Positions 36,145 to 44,923 of a DNA stretch of 64,000 nt are shown piece after piece; the stretch's first letter is position 1, and the number at the start of each line of letters is the position of its first letter. The notes under the pieces are model-generated. The model was not told the DNA's origin and did no database searches. It worked only from the letters and a program-made list of their open reading frames with translations. Source of the DNA: Marinobacter santoriniensis NKSG1 (GTDB lineage: Bacteria > Pseudomonadota > Gammaproteobacteria > Pseudomonadales > Oleiphilaceae); NCBI RefSeq assembly GCF_000347775.1, contig NZ_APAT01000018.1:30681-94680 (forward strand), read 5' to 3'. A program made the position numbers and the translations under genes.

Positions 36145-37069
36145 GGCCGACGACGGCAGATCCATCAAGGGCACCCTCGTCGCCCCGGCAAACCCCGAAG
36201 CCGTCCTTGTCATTGCCCACGGCATGGCCGAACACGCCGGCCGCTACCTGGAGCTGGCCCGCTGGATGGCACAGCATGGAATAGCCGTGGTGGCCTGCAA
36301 TCATCGGGGACACGGTCCCGAATGCCCGGCGGACCAAAGGGGGCACTACAGTGACGCGCAGGGTTGGCACAAAGTGACCGATGACCTGCACCGGGTCATT
36401 CTCCACAGCCGGCAGGCCTTTCCGGGCCTGCCGGTAAATCTTCTGGGCCATAGCATGGGCTCGTTCATCGCGCAGAGCGTGGCCCAGCAATATGGCTCCG
36501 ACATCGACACCCTGATTCTCAGCGCCACCAATCGAATCAACCGGGGTGAACTGCTGCCTTCCCGGTTCCTGGTGAGCCTGATCCGGGCATTCCGGGGACG
36601 ACACCATCGCAGCCGCCTGATCGCGGGACTGACCTTCGGCAAATTCAACCGCCAGTTTCAGCCCAACCGCACCGATTACGACTGGCTCAGCCGCGATACG
36701 GAGCAGGTGGACCAATACATTGCCGATCCCTCCTGTGGGTTCGAATGTTCTGTCGGCCTGTGGCATGATTTCATAAGTGGTATGCTTTCCATCGATCCGA
36801 AAACCTGGCGACGGGATCTGCCGGTTCACCTGTTTGCCGGAAGCCGGGACCCGGTCGGCGAAATGGGCGCGGGCATACGCACCCATTTCCAGGCCATTCG
36901 CGAGGCGGGTATTCAGACAGTGACTCTCAGACTCTTCGAGGAAGGCCGACACGAAATGCTGAACGAAGTGAATGCTGCCGAGGTGACCAACTACCTGTAC
37001 TCCCTTTGTCGGCGCCAGGCTTCCAACACCAGTGCAACCGATGACAACCCGATTCCAACGACAGCCTGA
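36119..37069 (+). CDS. α/β hydrolase, lysophospholipase/monoacylglycerol-lipase-like
   Basis: A 316-residue hydrolase from the ATG at 36119 (an ATG at 36104 adds five residues). Motifs: LVIAHGMAEHAGRYLELARW near residue 31, NLLGHSMGSFIAQSVA near 108 (nucleophile Ser in GHSMG), the acid in LFAGSRDPVGEMG near 240 and the His in EEGRHEMLNE near 279. This matches the lid-type hydrolase_4 family (PldB/MGL). It overlaps the desaturase-like gene by 26 bases and modA by one base, so a lipid-modifying pair upstream of molybdate genes. Confidence 0.82.
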   Translation: MNEDTLSIEADDGRSIKGTLVAPANPEAVLVIAHGMAEHAGRYLELARWMAQHGIAVVACNHRGHGPECPADQRGHYSDAQGWHKVTDDLHRVILHSRQAFPGLPVNLLGHSMGSFIAQSVAQQYGSDIDTLILSATNRINRGELLPSRFLVSLIRAFRGRHHRSRLIAGLTFGKFNRQFQPNRTDYDWLSRDTEQVDQYIADPSCGFECSVGLWHDFISGMLSIDPKTWRRDLPVHLFAGSRDPVGEMGAGIRTHFQAIREAGIQTVTLRLFEEGRHEMLNEVNAAEVTNYLYSLCRRQASNTSATDDNPIPTTA

Positions 37070-37851
37070 TGGTACGCATTGACGCACCAGCGGTTTCCTC
37101 TCCGCTGTTCCGGACCGTTGTCTTCCTGATCCTGCTCGTGACAGGCTCTCCGGGGTTTGCCGGCGAGGTCCGCATCGCCGTCGCTGCAAACTTTACCGAC
37201 ACGACACACGCCCTGATCACCGCATTCGAGACCCGAACCGGCCACCGGGCATCCGCCAGCTTCGGGTCAACCGGGAAACTCTACGCCCAGATCCGGAACG
37301 GGGCCCCGTTCGACGTCTTCCTCGCGGCCGACGCCAGACGCCCGCGACTTCTCGAGACCGAGGGACGGGCGGTAGCCGGCACCCGGTTCACCTACGCCAT
37401 CGGAAAACTGGCGCTCTGGACACCCGAGGCAAACGCGTTCGAGAAACCGGAAACTTTCCTGGCATCGACGGCACTTGCCCGGGTCGCCATCGCGAATCCT
37501 AAAACGGCGCCTTACGGGCTTGCCGCCAGGCAGGCGCTGAAATCCATGAATCTCTGGGATTCGCTGCAACACCGAATCGTCCGGGGGGACTCGATCGCCC
37601 AGGCCTTCCAGTTTATTGCCTCCGGGAACGCCGGCGCCGGATTTGTCGCTCTGTCCCAGATCAGGTCCTGGGATGGCCAGGCGGGGACTCAATGGCTGGT
37701 CCCGCAATCCTATTACGCCCCTCTCGAGCAACAGGCGATCCTGCTTGACCGGGGCAAGACGAACCCGGCAGCACAGGCCTGGCTCGACTTCCTGAAAAGC
37801 CCGGAAGCCACCGGTATCATTCAAGGGTACGGGTATGAGGGCCTGAAGTGA
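37069..37851 (+). CDS. modA: molybdate ABC transporter periplasmic binding protein ModA
   Basis: A 260-residue precursor; signal peptide to GSPGFAGE near residue 32. The mature start RIAVAANFTDT, SFGSTGKLYAQIRNGAPFDVFLAADARRP near residues 65-93, and VAIANPKTAPYGLAARQ near 136 are ModA hallmarks for binding the oxyanion. Its ATG overlaps the preceding TGA. modB follows after 13 bases. ModA delivers molybdate or tungstate to ModBC. Confidence 0.93.
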   Translation: MVRIDAPAVSSPLFRTVVFLILLVTGSPGFAGEVRIAVAANFTDTTHALITAFETRTGHRASASFGSTGKLYAQIRNGAPFDVFLAADARRPRLLETEGRAVAGTRFTYAIGKLALWTPEANAFEKPETFLASTALARVAIANPKTAPYGLAARQALKSMNLWDSLQHRIVRGDSIAQAFQFIASGNAGAGFVALSQIRSWDGQAGTQWLVPQSYYAPLEQQAILLDRGKTNPAAQAWLDFLKSPEATGIIQGYGYEGLK

Positions 37852-37864
37852 CTGGTAAGGGCCA

Positions 37865-38545
37865 ATGATCGAGACCTACTGGGAACCCGCCTGGCTGACG
37901 CTCAAGCTGGCCGGACTGACAACGCTTCTGCTATTGGTCGTCGGTACGCCGATCGCCTGGTGGCTGGCCAGAACCAAACACTGGCTGCGTCAGCCGATTG
38001 CCGCCGTGGTCGCCTTGCCGCTGGTACTGCCACCAACCGTCCTCGGCTTCTATCTGCTCCTGGTCATGGGGCCGGAGGGCGTCGTTGGCCAACTGACGGA
38101 GAAACTGGGCATCGGCCTTCTGCCCTTCACGTTCGAAGGGCTGGTGGTTGCATCCATGCTGTACTCCCTGCCTTTCACCGTGCAGCCGCTCCAGAACGCC
38201 TTTGAATCAGTTCATGCGGGCTTTCTCGAAGCCGCAGCCACCTTGCGGGCATCGCCGCTGGACCGTTTCTTCACGGTCGTCGTCCCCATGGCCCGCAACG
38301 GCTTCCTGACCGCCGGGGTGCTGACCTTCGCCCATACCATTGGCGAATTCGGTGTCGTGCTGATGATTGGTGGCAACATTCCCGGCGAGACCAAGGTTCT
38401 GTCGGTCGCGATCTATGACCACGTAGAAGCCCTGGAGTATACCCAGGCCCACTGGATGGCCGCCTCGATGGTCGCCTTCTCCTTCGTCGTACTGGTAAGT
38501 CTGTATGCCCTCAAAGGGCGTCCGCGCGCGGAAATGGTCCGATGA
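37865..38545 (+). CDS. modB: molybdate ABC transporter permease ModB
   Basis: A 226-residue permease with about five membrane segments (ITTLLLLVVGTPIAWWL-type start near residue 20, VVALPLVLPPTVLGFYLLL near 50, and others). The EAA loop FLEAAATLRASPLDRFFTVVVPMA is near 120, and FAHTIGEFGVVLMIGGNIPG near 155 is typical of ModB. It overlaps modC by an ATGA. Confidence 0.93.
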   Translation: MIETYWEPAWLTLKLAGLTTLLLLVVGTPIAWWLARTKHWLRQPIAAVVALPLVLPPTVLGFYLLLVMGPEGVVGQLTEKLGIGLLPFTFEGLVVASMLYSLPFTVQPLQNAFESVHAGFLEAAATLRASPLDRFFTVVVPMARNGFLTAGVLTFAHTIGEFGVVLMIGGNIPGETKVLSVAIYDHVEALEYTQAHWMAASMVAFSFVVLVSLYALKGRPRAEMVR

Positions 38546-39618
38546 CCGGCCGTATTGATCTCGACTTCCTGTGCGAATTTCCCGGCTTCCGCCTCGACGC
38601 ACACCTGTCCATGCCGGGCTCCGGGCTGACCGCCCTGTTTGGCCACTCCGGCTGCGGCAAAACCACATTGTTGCGCTGTATCGCCGGGCTCCAGACCTGT
38701 GCCGGCTCCCTCTCGGTCAATGGCGAGGTCTGGCAGGATTCAAAGGTCCATCTGCCGGTCCACCAGCGCCCACTGGCCTATGTGTTTCAGGACACCACCC
38801 TGTTCCCCCATCTGTCGGTCAAGCGAAACCTGGAGTTTGGTTATCGCCGGATCCCCGAATCCGACCGGGCTCTGTCGTTCGACGATGTCGTCTCCTGGCT
38901 GGGGCTGGCCCGACTTCTCACGCGCATGCCGGCCGGACTCTCCGGTGGAGAACGTCAACGAGTCGCCATTGCCCGTGCCCTCCTGACCAGCCCGCGACTG
39001 CTGCTCATGGACGAACCCCTGTCGGCACTGGACCAGCGGAGCAAACAGGAAATCCTCCCCTATCTGGAGAACTTGCGTGACCGGCTGGCCATGCCAATCC
39101 TCTACGTTTCCCACTCGGTGTCCGAAGTGGCGCGTCTGGCCGATCACATCGTGATCATGGACCAGGGGCAGGTCGTCGACGAAGGCCCGCTGCAGGCCAC
39201 GCTGGCTCGGCCAGACCAGCGCTTTGGACTGGAAGAGGACGCGGGTGTGATTCTGACTGCCCGCATTTCCGAGCGCGATGACACCTGGCATCTGGCCCGG
39301 GCCGAGTTTGACGGTGGCGAACTCTGGCTCCGAACCGATGACCGCATGACCGTTGGCAGCCGGCCCCGTCTCCAGGTCCTGGCCCGGGACGTCAGTATCG
39401 CCCTCACCCGCCAACCGGACCAGAGCATCCAGAATCTGCTGCCGGCGACCGTCGATGATATTGTCACCGACATCGCTCCGGGCACCTCGATGGTCCGCCT
39501 GATGGCCGGGTCCACGCCTTTCCTGGCCAGGCTCACCAGCCGTTCGGTTCATACCCTCGGCCTGACGCCGGGCCAACCGGTCTGGATGCAGATCAAGTCG
39601 GTTGCCATCGTCGACTGA
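38542..39618 (+). CDS. modC: molybdate ABC transporter ATPase ModC
   Basis: A 358-residue ATPase. Walker A GHSGCGKTTLLR at residues 34-45, signature LSGGERQRVAIARALL near 132, Walker B LLLMDEPLSALDQRS near 152. The C-terminal region from ~290 (QNLLPATVDDIVTDIAPG through LTSRSVHTLGLTPGQPVWMQIK) is the TOBE/mop-like oxyanion-binding domain that distinguishes ModC. Molybdate supplied here would support molybdenum enzymes not encoded in the window. No ModE repressor gene is present. Confidence 0.94.
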   Translation: MTGRIDLDFLCEFPGFRLDAHLSMPGSGLTALFGHSGCGKTTLLRCIAGLQTCAGSLSVNGEVWQDSKVHLPVHQRPLAYVFQDTTLFPHLSVKRNLEFGYRRIPESDRALSFDDVVSWLGLARLLTRMPAGLSGGERQRVAIARALLTSPRLLLMDEPLSALDQRSKQEILPYLENLRDRLAMPILYVSHSVSEVARLADHIVIMDQGQVVDEGPLQATLARPDQRFGLEEDAGVILTARISERDDTWHLARAEFDGGELWLRTDDRMTVGSRPRLQVLARDVSIALTRQPDQSIQNLLPATVDDIVTDIAPGTSMVRLMAGSTPFLARLTSRSVHTLGLTPGQPVWMQIKSVAIVD

Positions 39619-39724
39619 GGTGTCCGTAGAGCGCGGTTTATGGCCCCTTTGGCCCTCTTCGAATCCGCAAGGGCGGAGTACCCTGCTCCTGACATTTCAA
39701 CCCATTGTCAGGCTGATCCAAACC

Positions 39725-40621
39725 ATGAACGGCACAGAACATCGAATCGCCAGTGGCAACATCCAACTGCACGCCGTTACCAACGGCGATCCCGGAAACC
39801 CCGCCCTGGTCATGGTGCATGGGTATCCCGATAACCACCGGGTATGGGACAGAGTCGTTCCCGAACTGGCCCGCGACTTCTTTATTGTTCGCTATGACGT
39901 CCGCGGCGCAGGCCTGTCAGACAAACCCGGACGCACCCGGGACTACCGACTGCCGCTGCTCAGTCAGGATCTTGAGGCCGTCGTCGAAACGCTGATTCCG
40001 GGCCGCCCCTTTCACCTGGTAGCACATGACTGGGGCTCCATTCAGAGCTGGGAATCGGTCACCCATGGTCCACTCACATCGCGCATCCTGTCGTTCACAT
40101 CCATCTCGGGCCCCAGCCTGGATCACGTCGGGTTCTGGCTGCGCGATCAGGTTCGGGACTTCAAGGGTGGTGGCACATTGCGGGTACTCAGGCAACTGGC
40201 CAGCTCATGGTACGTTTTCCTGTTCCAGATACCCGTGGTTCCGGAAGCGTTGTGGCAATCCGGACTGGATCGCCTGTGGCCGGACATCCTGAAAAAACAC
40301 GAAGGCGTTACCGATGCCCGGTTCAGTCCATTGCAAAAGGCCGATGGTCGGTTTGGCGTCAAACTGTATCGCGCGAACTTTCTGGCACACCTGATCAATC
40401 CGGCCAAGCGCTATGCCAACTGTCCGGTCCAGGTTCTGCTCCCCAGCCACGACAACTATGTGGGGCCCCAGCTGTTTGATCAGCTGGTTCGGTGGACCGG
40501 GAAACTGACCCGGGTTGAACTGGACGCGCCACACTGGGCGCCACTTACCGCGCCCGACCAGGTGGTCGAGGCAATCCGGAATTTTGTGACCCAGCACCCA
40601 AATCCGGCAAGCGCCCCCTGA
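39725..40621 (+). CDS. α/β hydrolase with an Asp nucleophile (epoxide-hydrolase/dehalogenase-like)
   Basis: A 298-residue hydrolase from the ATG at 39725 (MNGTEHRIASGN). The oxyanion motif VMVHGYPDNHRVW is near residue 26; the nucleophile elbow is HLVAHDWGSIQSW near 100, where Asp replaces Ser as in epoxide hydrolases and haloalkane dehalogenases. The late His is in DAPHWAPLTAPDQ near 270. The lid region is unusual, so the substrate is open. It stands alone between modC and another hydrolase. Confidence 0.8.
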   Translation: MNGTEHRIASGNIQLHAVTNGDPGNPALVMVHGYPDNHRVWDRVVPELARDFFIVRYDVRGAGLSDKPGRTRDYRLPLLSQDLEAVVETLIPGRPFHLVAHDWGSIQSWESVTHGPLTSRILSFTSISGPSLDHVGFWLRDQVRDFKGGGTLRVLRQLASSWYVFLFQIPVVPEALWQSGLDRLWPDILKKHEGVTDARFSPLQKADGRFGVKLYRANFLAHLINPAKRYANCPVQVLLPSHDNYVGPQLFDQLVRWTGKLTRVELDAPHWAPLTAPDQVVEAIRNFVTQHPNPASAP

Positions 40622-40628
40622 AATAGCC

Positions 40629-40662
40629 CATTGACGCCCTGCGTCGGGCAGTGGCGTCAATG
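40629..40662 (+). terminator. hairpin between two hydrolase genes
   Basis: CATTGACGCC (40629-40638) pairs perfectly with GGCGTCAATG (40653-40662), 14-base loop, 7 bases after the stop. No clear T-run, so termination is probable but not certain. Confidence 0.5.
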
Positions 40663-40720
40663 TCTCTTCCGGCAATGACTGTAACTCTCGCGGTCCTGAT
40701 TCATCAGCGAGGGAATGCCC

Positions 40721-41776
40721 ATGCGAACCAACCACTCACCATTTATTCAGCGTCTTCTTACGCTGCTGACCCTGCTTATCCTGACCGTCGCGGGCTCGGG
40801 CTGCTCGGCCATTGGCGCGTCCATGAAGGCCACTCCCACCCTGAGCAATTGGGCCGGTTTCACCAGCATGCCGCTGGACGATCTGAAGGCACGGTATACC
40901 AATGAGTACTCGCGGTTTGTCCGGGTGAAAGGCTACACCATTCACTATCAGGACCGGGGTTCCGGAGATCCGGTCATCCTGATGCATGGCATCTTCTCAG
41001 CACTTCAGACCTGGGACGGCTGGGTCGGAGAACTTGCCAAAACCCACCGGGTGATCGCTCTGGACATGCCGGGTTATGGTCTCACCGGAGGACCGGAAAA
41101 CCCGGACGATTTCGACGAAGAAAGCGCACTTGACGCCTTTGAAGCGTTCGTCAACAAACTGGACCTGGACAGCGTCTCATTGGCCGGCAATTCACTGGGT
41201 GGCTACATCGCCGCGCGATACGCCGCTCGCAACCCCGGCCGGGTCAGTCGACTGATCCTGCTCGATCCCTTTGGCTACCCTCAGGATACCCCCTGGATTC
41301 TCGGCCTCGCGACCTTTCCACCCGTCGCCTTTATCGGAAACTACATCCAGCCAGCCTGGGCGGTAACGCTCAACCTGGACTGGGTTTACGGAGATGCCGA
41401 CAGGATTCAGCAAAAGGATTACGTGCGCTACGTACAGATGAACCAGCGCCCCGGCGCCAAGCCCCTGTATATCCGGACCTTGAAGATGATTGAAGCCCGC
41501 GCCGAGAACTTTGATCCCCCGCCTTTCAAACGGATCACGGCGGAGACGCTGCTGATGTGGGGTGGGGAGGATAACTGGGTGCCGGTATCGCTGGCCGGGA
41601 AGTGGATGGCAGACATTCCTGAGGCACAACTGATTGTCTATCCCTCAGCGGGACACATACCCATGGAAGAACTGCCTGAAACGACCGTCCGCGATGCGGC
41701 CCGTTTTCTTGACCGGGGCTTCGAGGCGGTCAGGAGCCGGACCATCAGCCTGGAGCAGGCATTGAAAGGAAGCTGA
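40721..41776 (+). CDS. lipoprotein-type α/β hydrolase
   Basis: A 351-residue precursor. The ATG at 40721 has GAGGG seven bases upstream; an ATG at 40715 is too close to it. A hydrophobic N-terminus ends at AGSGCSAIG (cysteine near residue 27), a likely lipobox. The hydrolase core shows VILMHGIFSALQTWDGW near 86, LAGNSLGGYIAARYAARNPGR near 148 (Ser in GNSLGG), WGGEDNWVP near 286 (acid) and SAGHIPMEELP near 312 (His). An envelope esterase or lipase is likely; the substrate is unknown. Confidence 0.8.
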   Translation: MRTNHSPFIQRLLTLLTLLILTVAGSGCSAIGASMKATPTLSNWAGFTSMPLDDLKARYTNEYSRFVRVKGYTIHYQDRGSGDPVILMHGIFSALQTWDGWVGELAKTHRVIALDMPGYGLTGGPENPDDFDEESALDAFEAFVNKLDLDSVSLAGNSLGGYIAARYAARNPGRVSRLILLDPFGYPQDTPWILGLATFPPVAFIGNYIQPAWAVTLNLDWVYGDADRIQQKDYVRYVQMNQRPGAKPLYIRTLKMIEARAENFDPPPFKRITAETLLMWGGEDNWVPVSLAGKWMADIPEAQLIVYPSAGHIPMEELPETTVRDAARFLDRGFEAVRSRTISLEQALKGS

Positions 41777-41797
41777 GGGCGGGTCCGGCACCCGCCC
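41777..41797. terminator. bidirectional hairpin between convergent genes
   Basis: GGGCGGGT (41777-41784) pairs perfectly with ACCCGCCC (41790-41797) around a five-base loop, filling the 28-base gap between the hydrolase and crp stops. No T-run on either side. Confidence 0.5.
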
Positions 41798-41804
41798 CCG
41801 GGAC

Positions 41805-42458
41805 TCAGCGGGTGCCGTAGACCACCATGGTCTTGCCCTTGACCCGGACCAGACCCTGGTCTTCGAGGGTCTTGAGCACGCGACCGACCATCTCCCGGGA
41901 ACAGCCGACGATGCGACCAATTTCCTGCCGGGTGATCTTGATCTGCATACCGTCGGGATGGGTCATGGCATCCGGCTCCTTGCAGAGGTCGAGCAAGGTG
42001 CGTGCGACCCGCCCGGTCACATCGAGGAACGCCAGATCACCGACCTTGCGGGTTGTCTGGCGCAGGCGAGAGGCCATCTGCTCGCCAATGAAATACAGCA
42101 CACGCGGATCCTGCTGGGCAATTTCCCGGAACTTGGTGTAGCTGATTTCGGCTACCTCGCACTCGGTCTTGGCCTTGACCCATGCACTTCGGGAGTCCAT
42201 GTTGTCGAACAGGCCCATTTCACCGAAGAAGTCTCCGGCGTTCAGGTAGGCCATGATCATTTCACGACCATCATCGTCTTCGATAATGACCGTCACAGAG
42301 CCCTTGACGATGTAAAACAGGGAGTCGCTCTTGTCTCCGGCGTAGATAATGGTGCTCTTGGCTGGGTAACGCCGACGATGACACTGCGACAGGAAGTAGT
42401 CCAGGTGCTTGGTTTTCTGCTCAACCGGCTTGACGATAGTGGCCATAGTGCGAGTCAT
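41805..42458 (-). CDS. crp: cAMP-receptor-type regulator (CRP/Vfr family)
   Basis: A 217-residue global regulator very like Pseudomonas Vfr. The cyclic-nucleotide domain includes [52 protein letters not shown] near residue 75 and [17 protein letters not shown] near 89 (Arg/Ser/Thr phosphate and base contacts). The [23 protein letters not shown] is near 173-192. The end [14 protein letters not shown] is nearly identical to Vfr. A strong AGGAGG is one base from the first ATG, so the real start may be the ATG at 42446. Confidence 0.93.
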   Translation of the reverse strand: MTRTMATIVKPVEQKTKHLDYFLSQCHRRRYPAKSTIIYAGDKSDSLFYIVKGSVTVIIEDDDGREMIMAYLNAGDFFGEMGLFDNMDSRSAWVKAKTECEVAEISYTKFREIAQQDPRVLYFIGEQMASRLRQTTRKVGDLAFLDVTGRVARTLLDLCKEPDAMTHPDGMQIKITRQEIGRIVGCSREMVGRVLKTLEDQGLVRVKGKTMVVYGTR

Positions 42459-42689
42459 GCCTCCTCAAAAACTGGCGGGTTCCGATGTTTGTTATTTAAC
42501 CCGGCTTTCCCTGCGGGTTCTGTCATTTTTCTTGAAAAACACGCCAACTTATAACAAGAAGCCTTGTTTCGGGCAACCGGAAAGCACCTCATGCGGCAAC
42601 TTTGCGGGATCCGGCGACGGCTGTTCCCCGGAGCCGACTGTGCTAGCATCCGCCTTCAACCAGACCTGACTTACGGAGACCGCCAAACC

Positions 42690-43112
42690 ATGAAAGCAAC
42701 CGTCGACTGGACCGGCAATGCCAGTTTCAAGGCCACCAGTGGCAGTGGTCACAGCATTCAGCTGGATGGGCCACCGGATCACGGAGGTGAGAACCTCGGC
42801 CCCCGGCCCATGGAGATGCTGCTGATGGGCGTCGGTGGTTGTTCCGCGTTTGACGTCATGAGCATCCTGAAGAAGAGTCGTCAGGACGTCACCGCCTGCC
42901 ATACCGAGCTTGAGGCAGAACGGGCAGACGCTGTCCCCGCCGTTTTCACGAAGATTCACCTGCACTTCGTGGTTACCGGACATAGCCTGAAGGAAAACCT
43001 GGTCAAGAGGGCGGTGAGCCTGTCAGCGGAGAAATACTGTTCGGCTTCCATCATGCTGGGCAAAGCGGGCGTGGAGATCACGCACAGCTATGAAATCCGT
43101 GACCCTGCCTGA
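42690..43112 (+). CDS. OsmC/Ohr-type redox protein (YhfA-like)
   Basis: A 140-residue OsmC-fold protein from the ATG at 42690. Typical features: GPRPMEMLLMGVGGCSAFDVMSIL near residues 37-60 holding the first redox cysteine, and LSAEKYCSASIMLGKAGVEI near 112 with the second. OsmC proteins reduce organic peroxides or related thiols. It is divergent from crp across 231 bases, the same pairing as crp-yhfA in E. coli and vfr with an OsmC gene in Pseudomonas. Confidence 0.88.
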   Translation: MKATVDWTGNASFKATSGSGHSIQLDGPPDHGGENLGPRPMEMLLMGVGGCSAFDVMSILKKSRQDVTACHTELEAERADAVPAVFTKIHLHFVVTGHSLKENLVKRAVSLSAEKYCSASIMLGKAGVEITHSYEIRDPA

Positions 43113-43339
43113 CCGGCCTGCAGGTGCGTCATTCCGGCGGGAATTACGGATGCTAAAATGTCATTGCAAATACTATTCAACACCACTTGCGGTGTGCATA
43201 ATACGCGCCTTCTCCGCCGGTCTGCGCAAAAGGTGAACAACGGATTCACCGGGTCAGTAGTCGGTGGCGGCCTCGGCAGGACACCGAAAGCGCCAACGGT
43301 CCTGCAGTCATTCATCTCCAATGTCCGGAGGGGCTGAGC

Positions 43340-44131
43340 ATGGAAACCAAACTCCAGCTGCACGGTTTCAACAACCTGACCAAATCCCTGAGTTTCAATA
43401 TTTACGATATCTGTTACGCGCAGACCGAAGAACAACGCGAAGCCTACATCGACTACATCGATGAGATGTACAACGCCGAGCGTCTGACCCAGATCCTGAC
43501 CGACGTGGTCAAGATCATCGGCGCCAATGTTCTCAACATCGCGCGCCAGGACTATGAACCCCACGGGGCGTCCGTGACCATGCTGATTGCCGAACACGAA
43601 GTCGGTAATGGTGAGACGGACAACGAGGAGTCACCGGGGCCTCTTCCGGACACGATCCTGGCCCACCTCGACAAGAGCCACGTCACGGTTCACACCTACC
43701 CGGAGAGCCATCCCCACGACGGCGTCAGCACGTTCCGGGCCGATATCGATGTGTCGACCTGTGGCCTGATTTCACCCCTGAAGGTGCTCAACTACCTGAT
43801 CCACAGCTTCGATTCCGATGTGGTCACGGTGGATTACCGGGTTCGCGGTTTCACCCGCGACGTGGATGGGACCAAGCATTACATCGACCACGACATCAAC
43901 TCGATCCAGAATTACCTGACCGAGGATACCCAGAACGCGTATCAGATGATCGACGTCAACGTGTACCAGGAGAACCTGTTCCACACCAAGATGATGCTCA
44001 AGGATTTCAAACTGGACAATTACGTGTTCGGCGTGAATGCCAGCGACCTCGGTCCGGGCGAGGCCCAATCCATCGAAGAACGCCTGCGGCGTGAAATGCT
44101 CGAGATCTTCTATTCCCGCAACGTGGAATAG
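43340..44131 (+). CDS. speD: S-adenosylmethionine decarboxylase proenzyme
   Basis: A 263-residue proenzyme of the E. coli type. Self-cleavage makes the pyruvoyl group at Ser113 in [12 protein letters not shown]; the rest, including [20 protein letters not shown] near 142, forms the large chain. It yields decarboxylated SAM for spermidine synthesis; no speE is in the window. It lies 227 bases after the OsmC gene, with possible -10 boxes (CATAAT at 43197) in between. The Shine-Dalgarno GGAGGGG precedes the ATG. Confidence 0.96.
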   Translation: METKLQLHGFNNLTKSLSFNIYDICYAQTEEQREAYIDYIDEMYNAERLTQILTDVVKIIGANVLNIARQDYEPHGASVTMLIAEHEVGNGETDNEESPGPLPDTILAHLDKSHVTVHTYPESHPHDGVSTFRADIDVSTCGLISPLKVLNYLIHSFDSDVVTVDYRVRGFTRDVDGTKHYIDHDINSIQNYLTEDTQNAYQMIDVNVYQENLFHTKMMLKDFKLDNYVFGVNASDLGPGEAQSIEERLRREMLEIFYSRNVE

Positions 44132-44150
44132 CGCTTTCCGATGCGGTTCG

Positions 44151-44169
44151 GGCGCGCCGACGGCGCGCC
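44151..44169 (+). terminator. hairpin after speD
   Basis: GGCGCGCC at 44151-44158 and again at 44162-44169, self-complementary, forms an 8-bp stem with a three-base loop 19 bases after speD. No T-run follows. Confidence 0.4.
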
Positions 44170-44287
44170 GGTTCCTGCATCAAATTTTCTGAACATACCC
44201 TCCAGTTTTCTCCGATTTCTTCCCGACCCGAAACGCAGTTCAATAGTCTCAACACATCGGATTTACCGAATTCAGGAGACATTGAAC

Positions 44288-44890
44288 ATGAAAACCATCC
44301 TTGTTATTACCGCCAGCATCTTTGGCGAAGATGGCCAATCCTCACAACTCGTCAGCCGGACCCTGCAGCAGCTGCGTGAAACCCACGGGGATTTCCGGAC
44401 GATCCACCGGGACCTCGCTGCCGATCCCGTGCCCCACCTGGATGCCTCGCGGTTTGGCGCTTTTCTGGCCAGCCAGGACAGCCGCGATGGGGATCAGCAG
44501 CGGATCGTGGATTATTCAGATTCCCTGATCAATGAAATTGTAGAAGCCGACGTCATCGTCATGGGAGTCCCCATGTACAACTTTGGCATTCCCTCCGCGC
44601 TGAAGGCCTATTTCGACCACATTGCCCGGGCAGGAGTCACTTTCCGGTATACCGAGAACGGGCCGGTAGGCCTGCTCGAGGATCGTCCGGTCTACGTGCT
44701 GTCGGCCAGGGGCGGGATCTACGCAGGGACCCCCAACGACTCGCAAACACCCTACATCCGGTCGTTTCTCGGTTTCATAGGACTCAAGGACGTCCACTTT
44801 GTCTATGCTGAAGGTTTGAACCTGGGCGACGACCAGAAACAGCGAGCACTGGACCGGGCGGACCGCGACATTGAAACTCTGACCGCGTGA
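44288..44890 (+). CDS. azoR: FMN-dependent NADH:quinone oxidoreductase/azoreductase
   Basis: A 200-residue flavodoxin-fold enzyme. The start MKTILVITASIFGEDGQSSQ binds FMN phosphate, VPMYNFGIPSALKAYFDHIAR near residue 95-115 is the family hallmark, and ARGGIYAG near 143 also contacts FMN. It reduces quinones and azo dyes by two-electron transfer, probably against quinone or thiol stress. AGGAGA precedes the ATG at 44288. The pirin gene follows after 33 bases in the same direction. Confidence 0.9.
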   Translation: MKTILVITASIFGEDGQSSQLVSRTLQQLRETHGDFRTIHRDLAADPVPHLDASRFGAFLASQDSRDGDQQRIVDYSDSLINEIVEADVIVMGVPMYNFGIPSALKAYFDHIARAGVTFRYTENGPVGLLEDRPVYVLSARGGIYAGTPNDSQTPYIRSFLGFIGLKDVHFVYAEGLNLGDDQKQRALDRADRDIETLTA

Positions 44891-44923
44891 CATCGCGAAT
44901 CACCTCAACACAGGAGGTTCACC

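Noticed and set aside
21441..41776. Genomic island with integrase or phage genes
   Set aside because: No integrase, transposase, tRNA or att-like direct repeat was seen at either end, so only a synteny gap is claimed.
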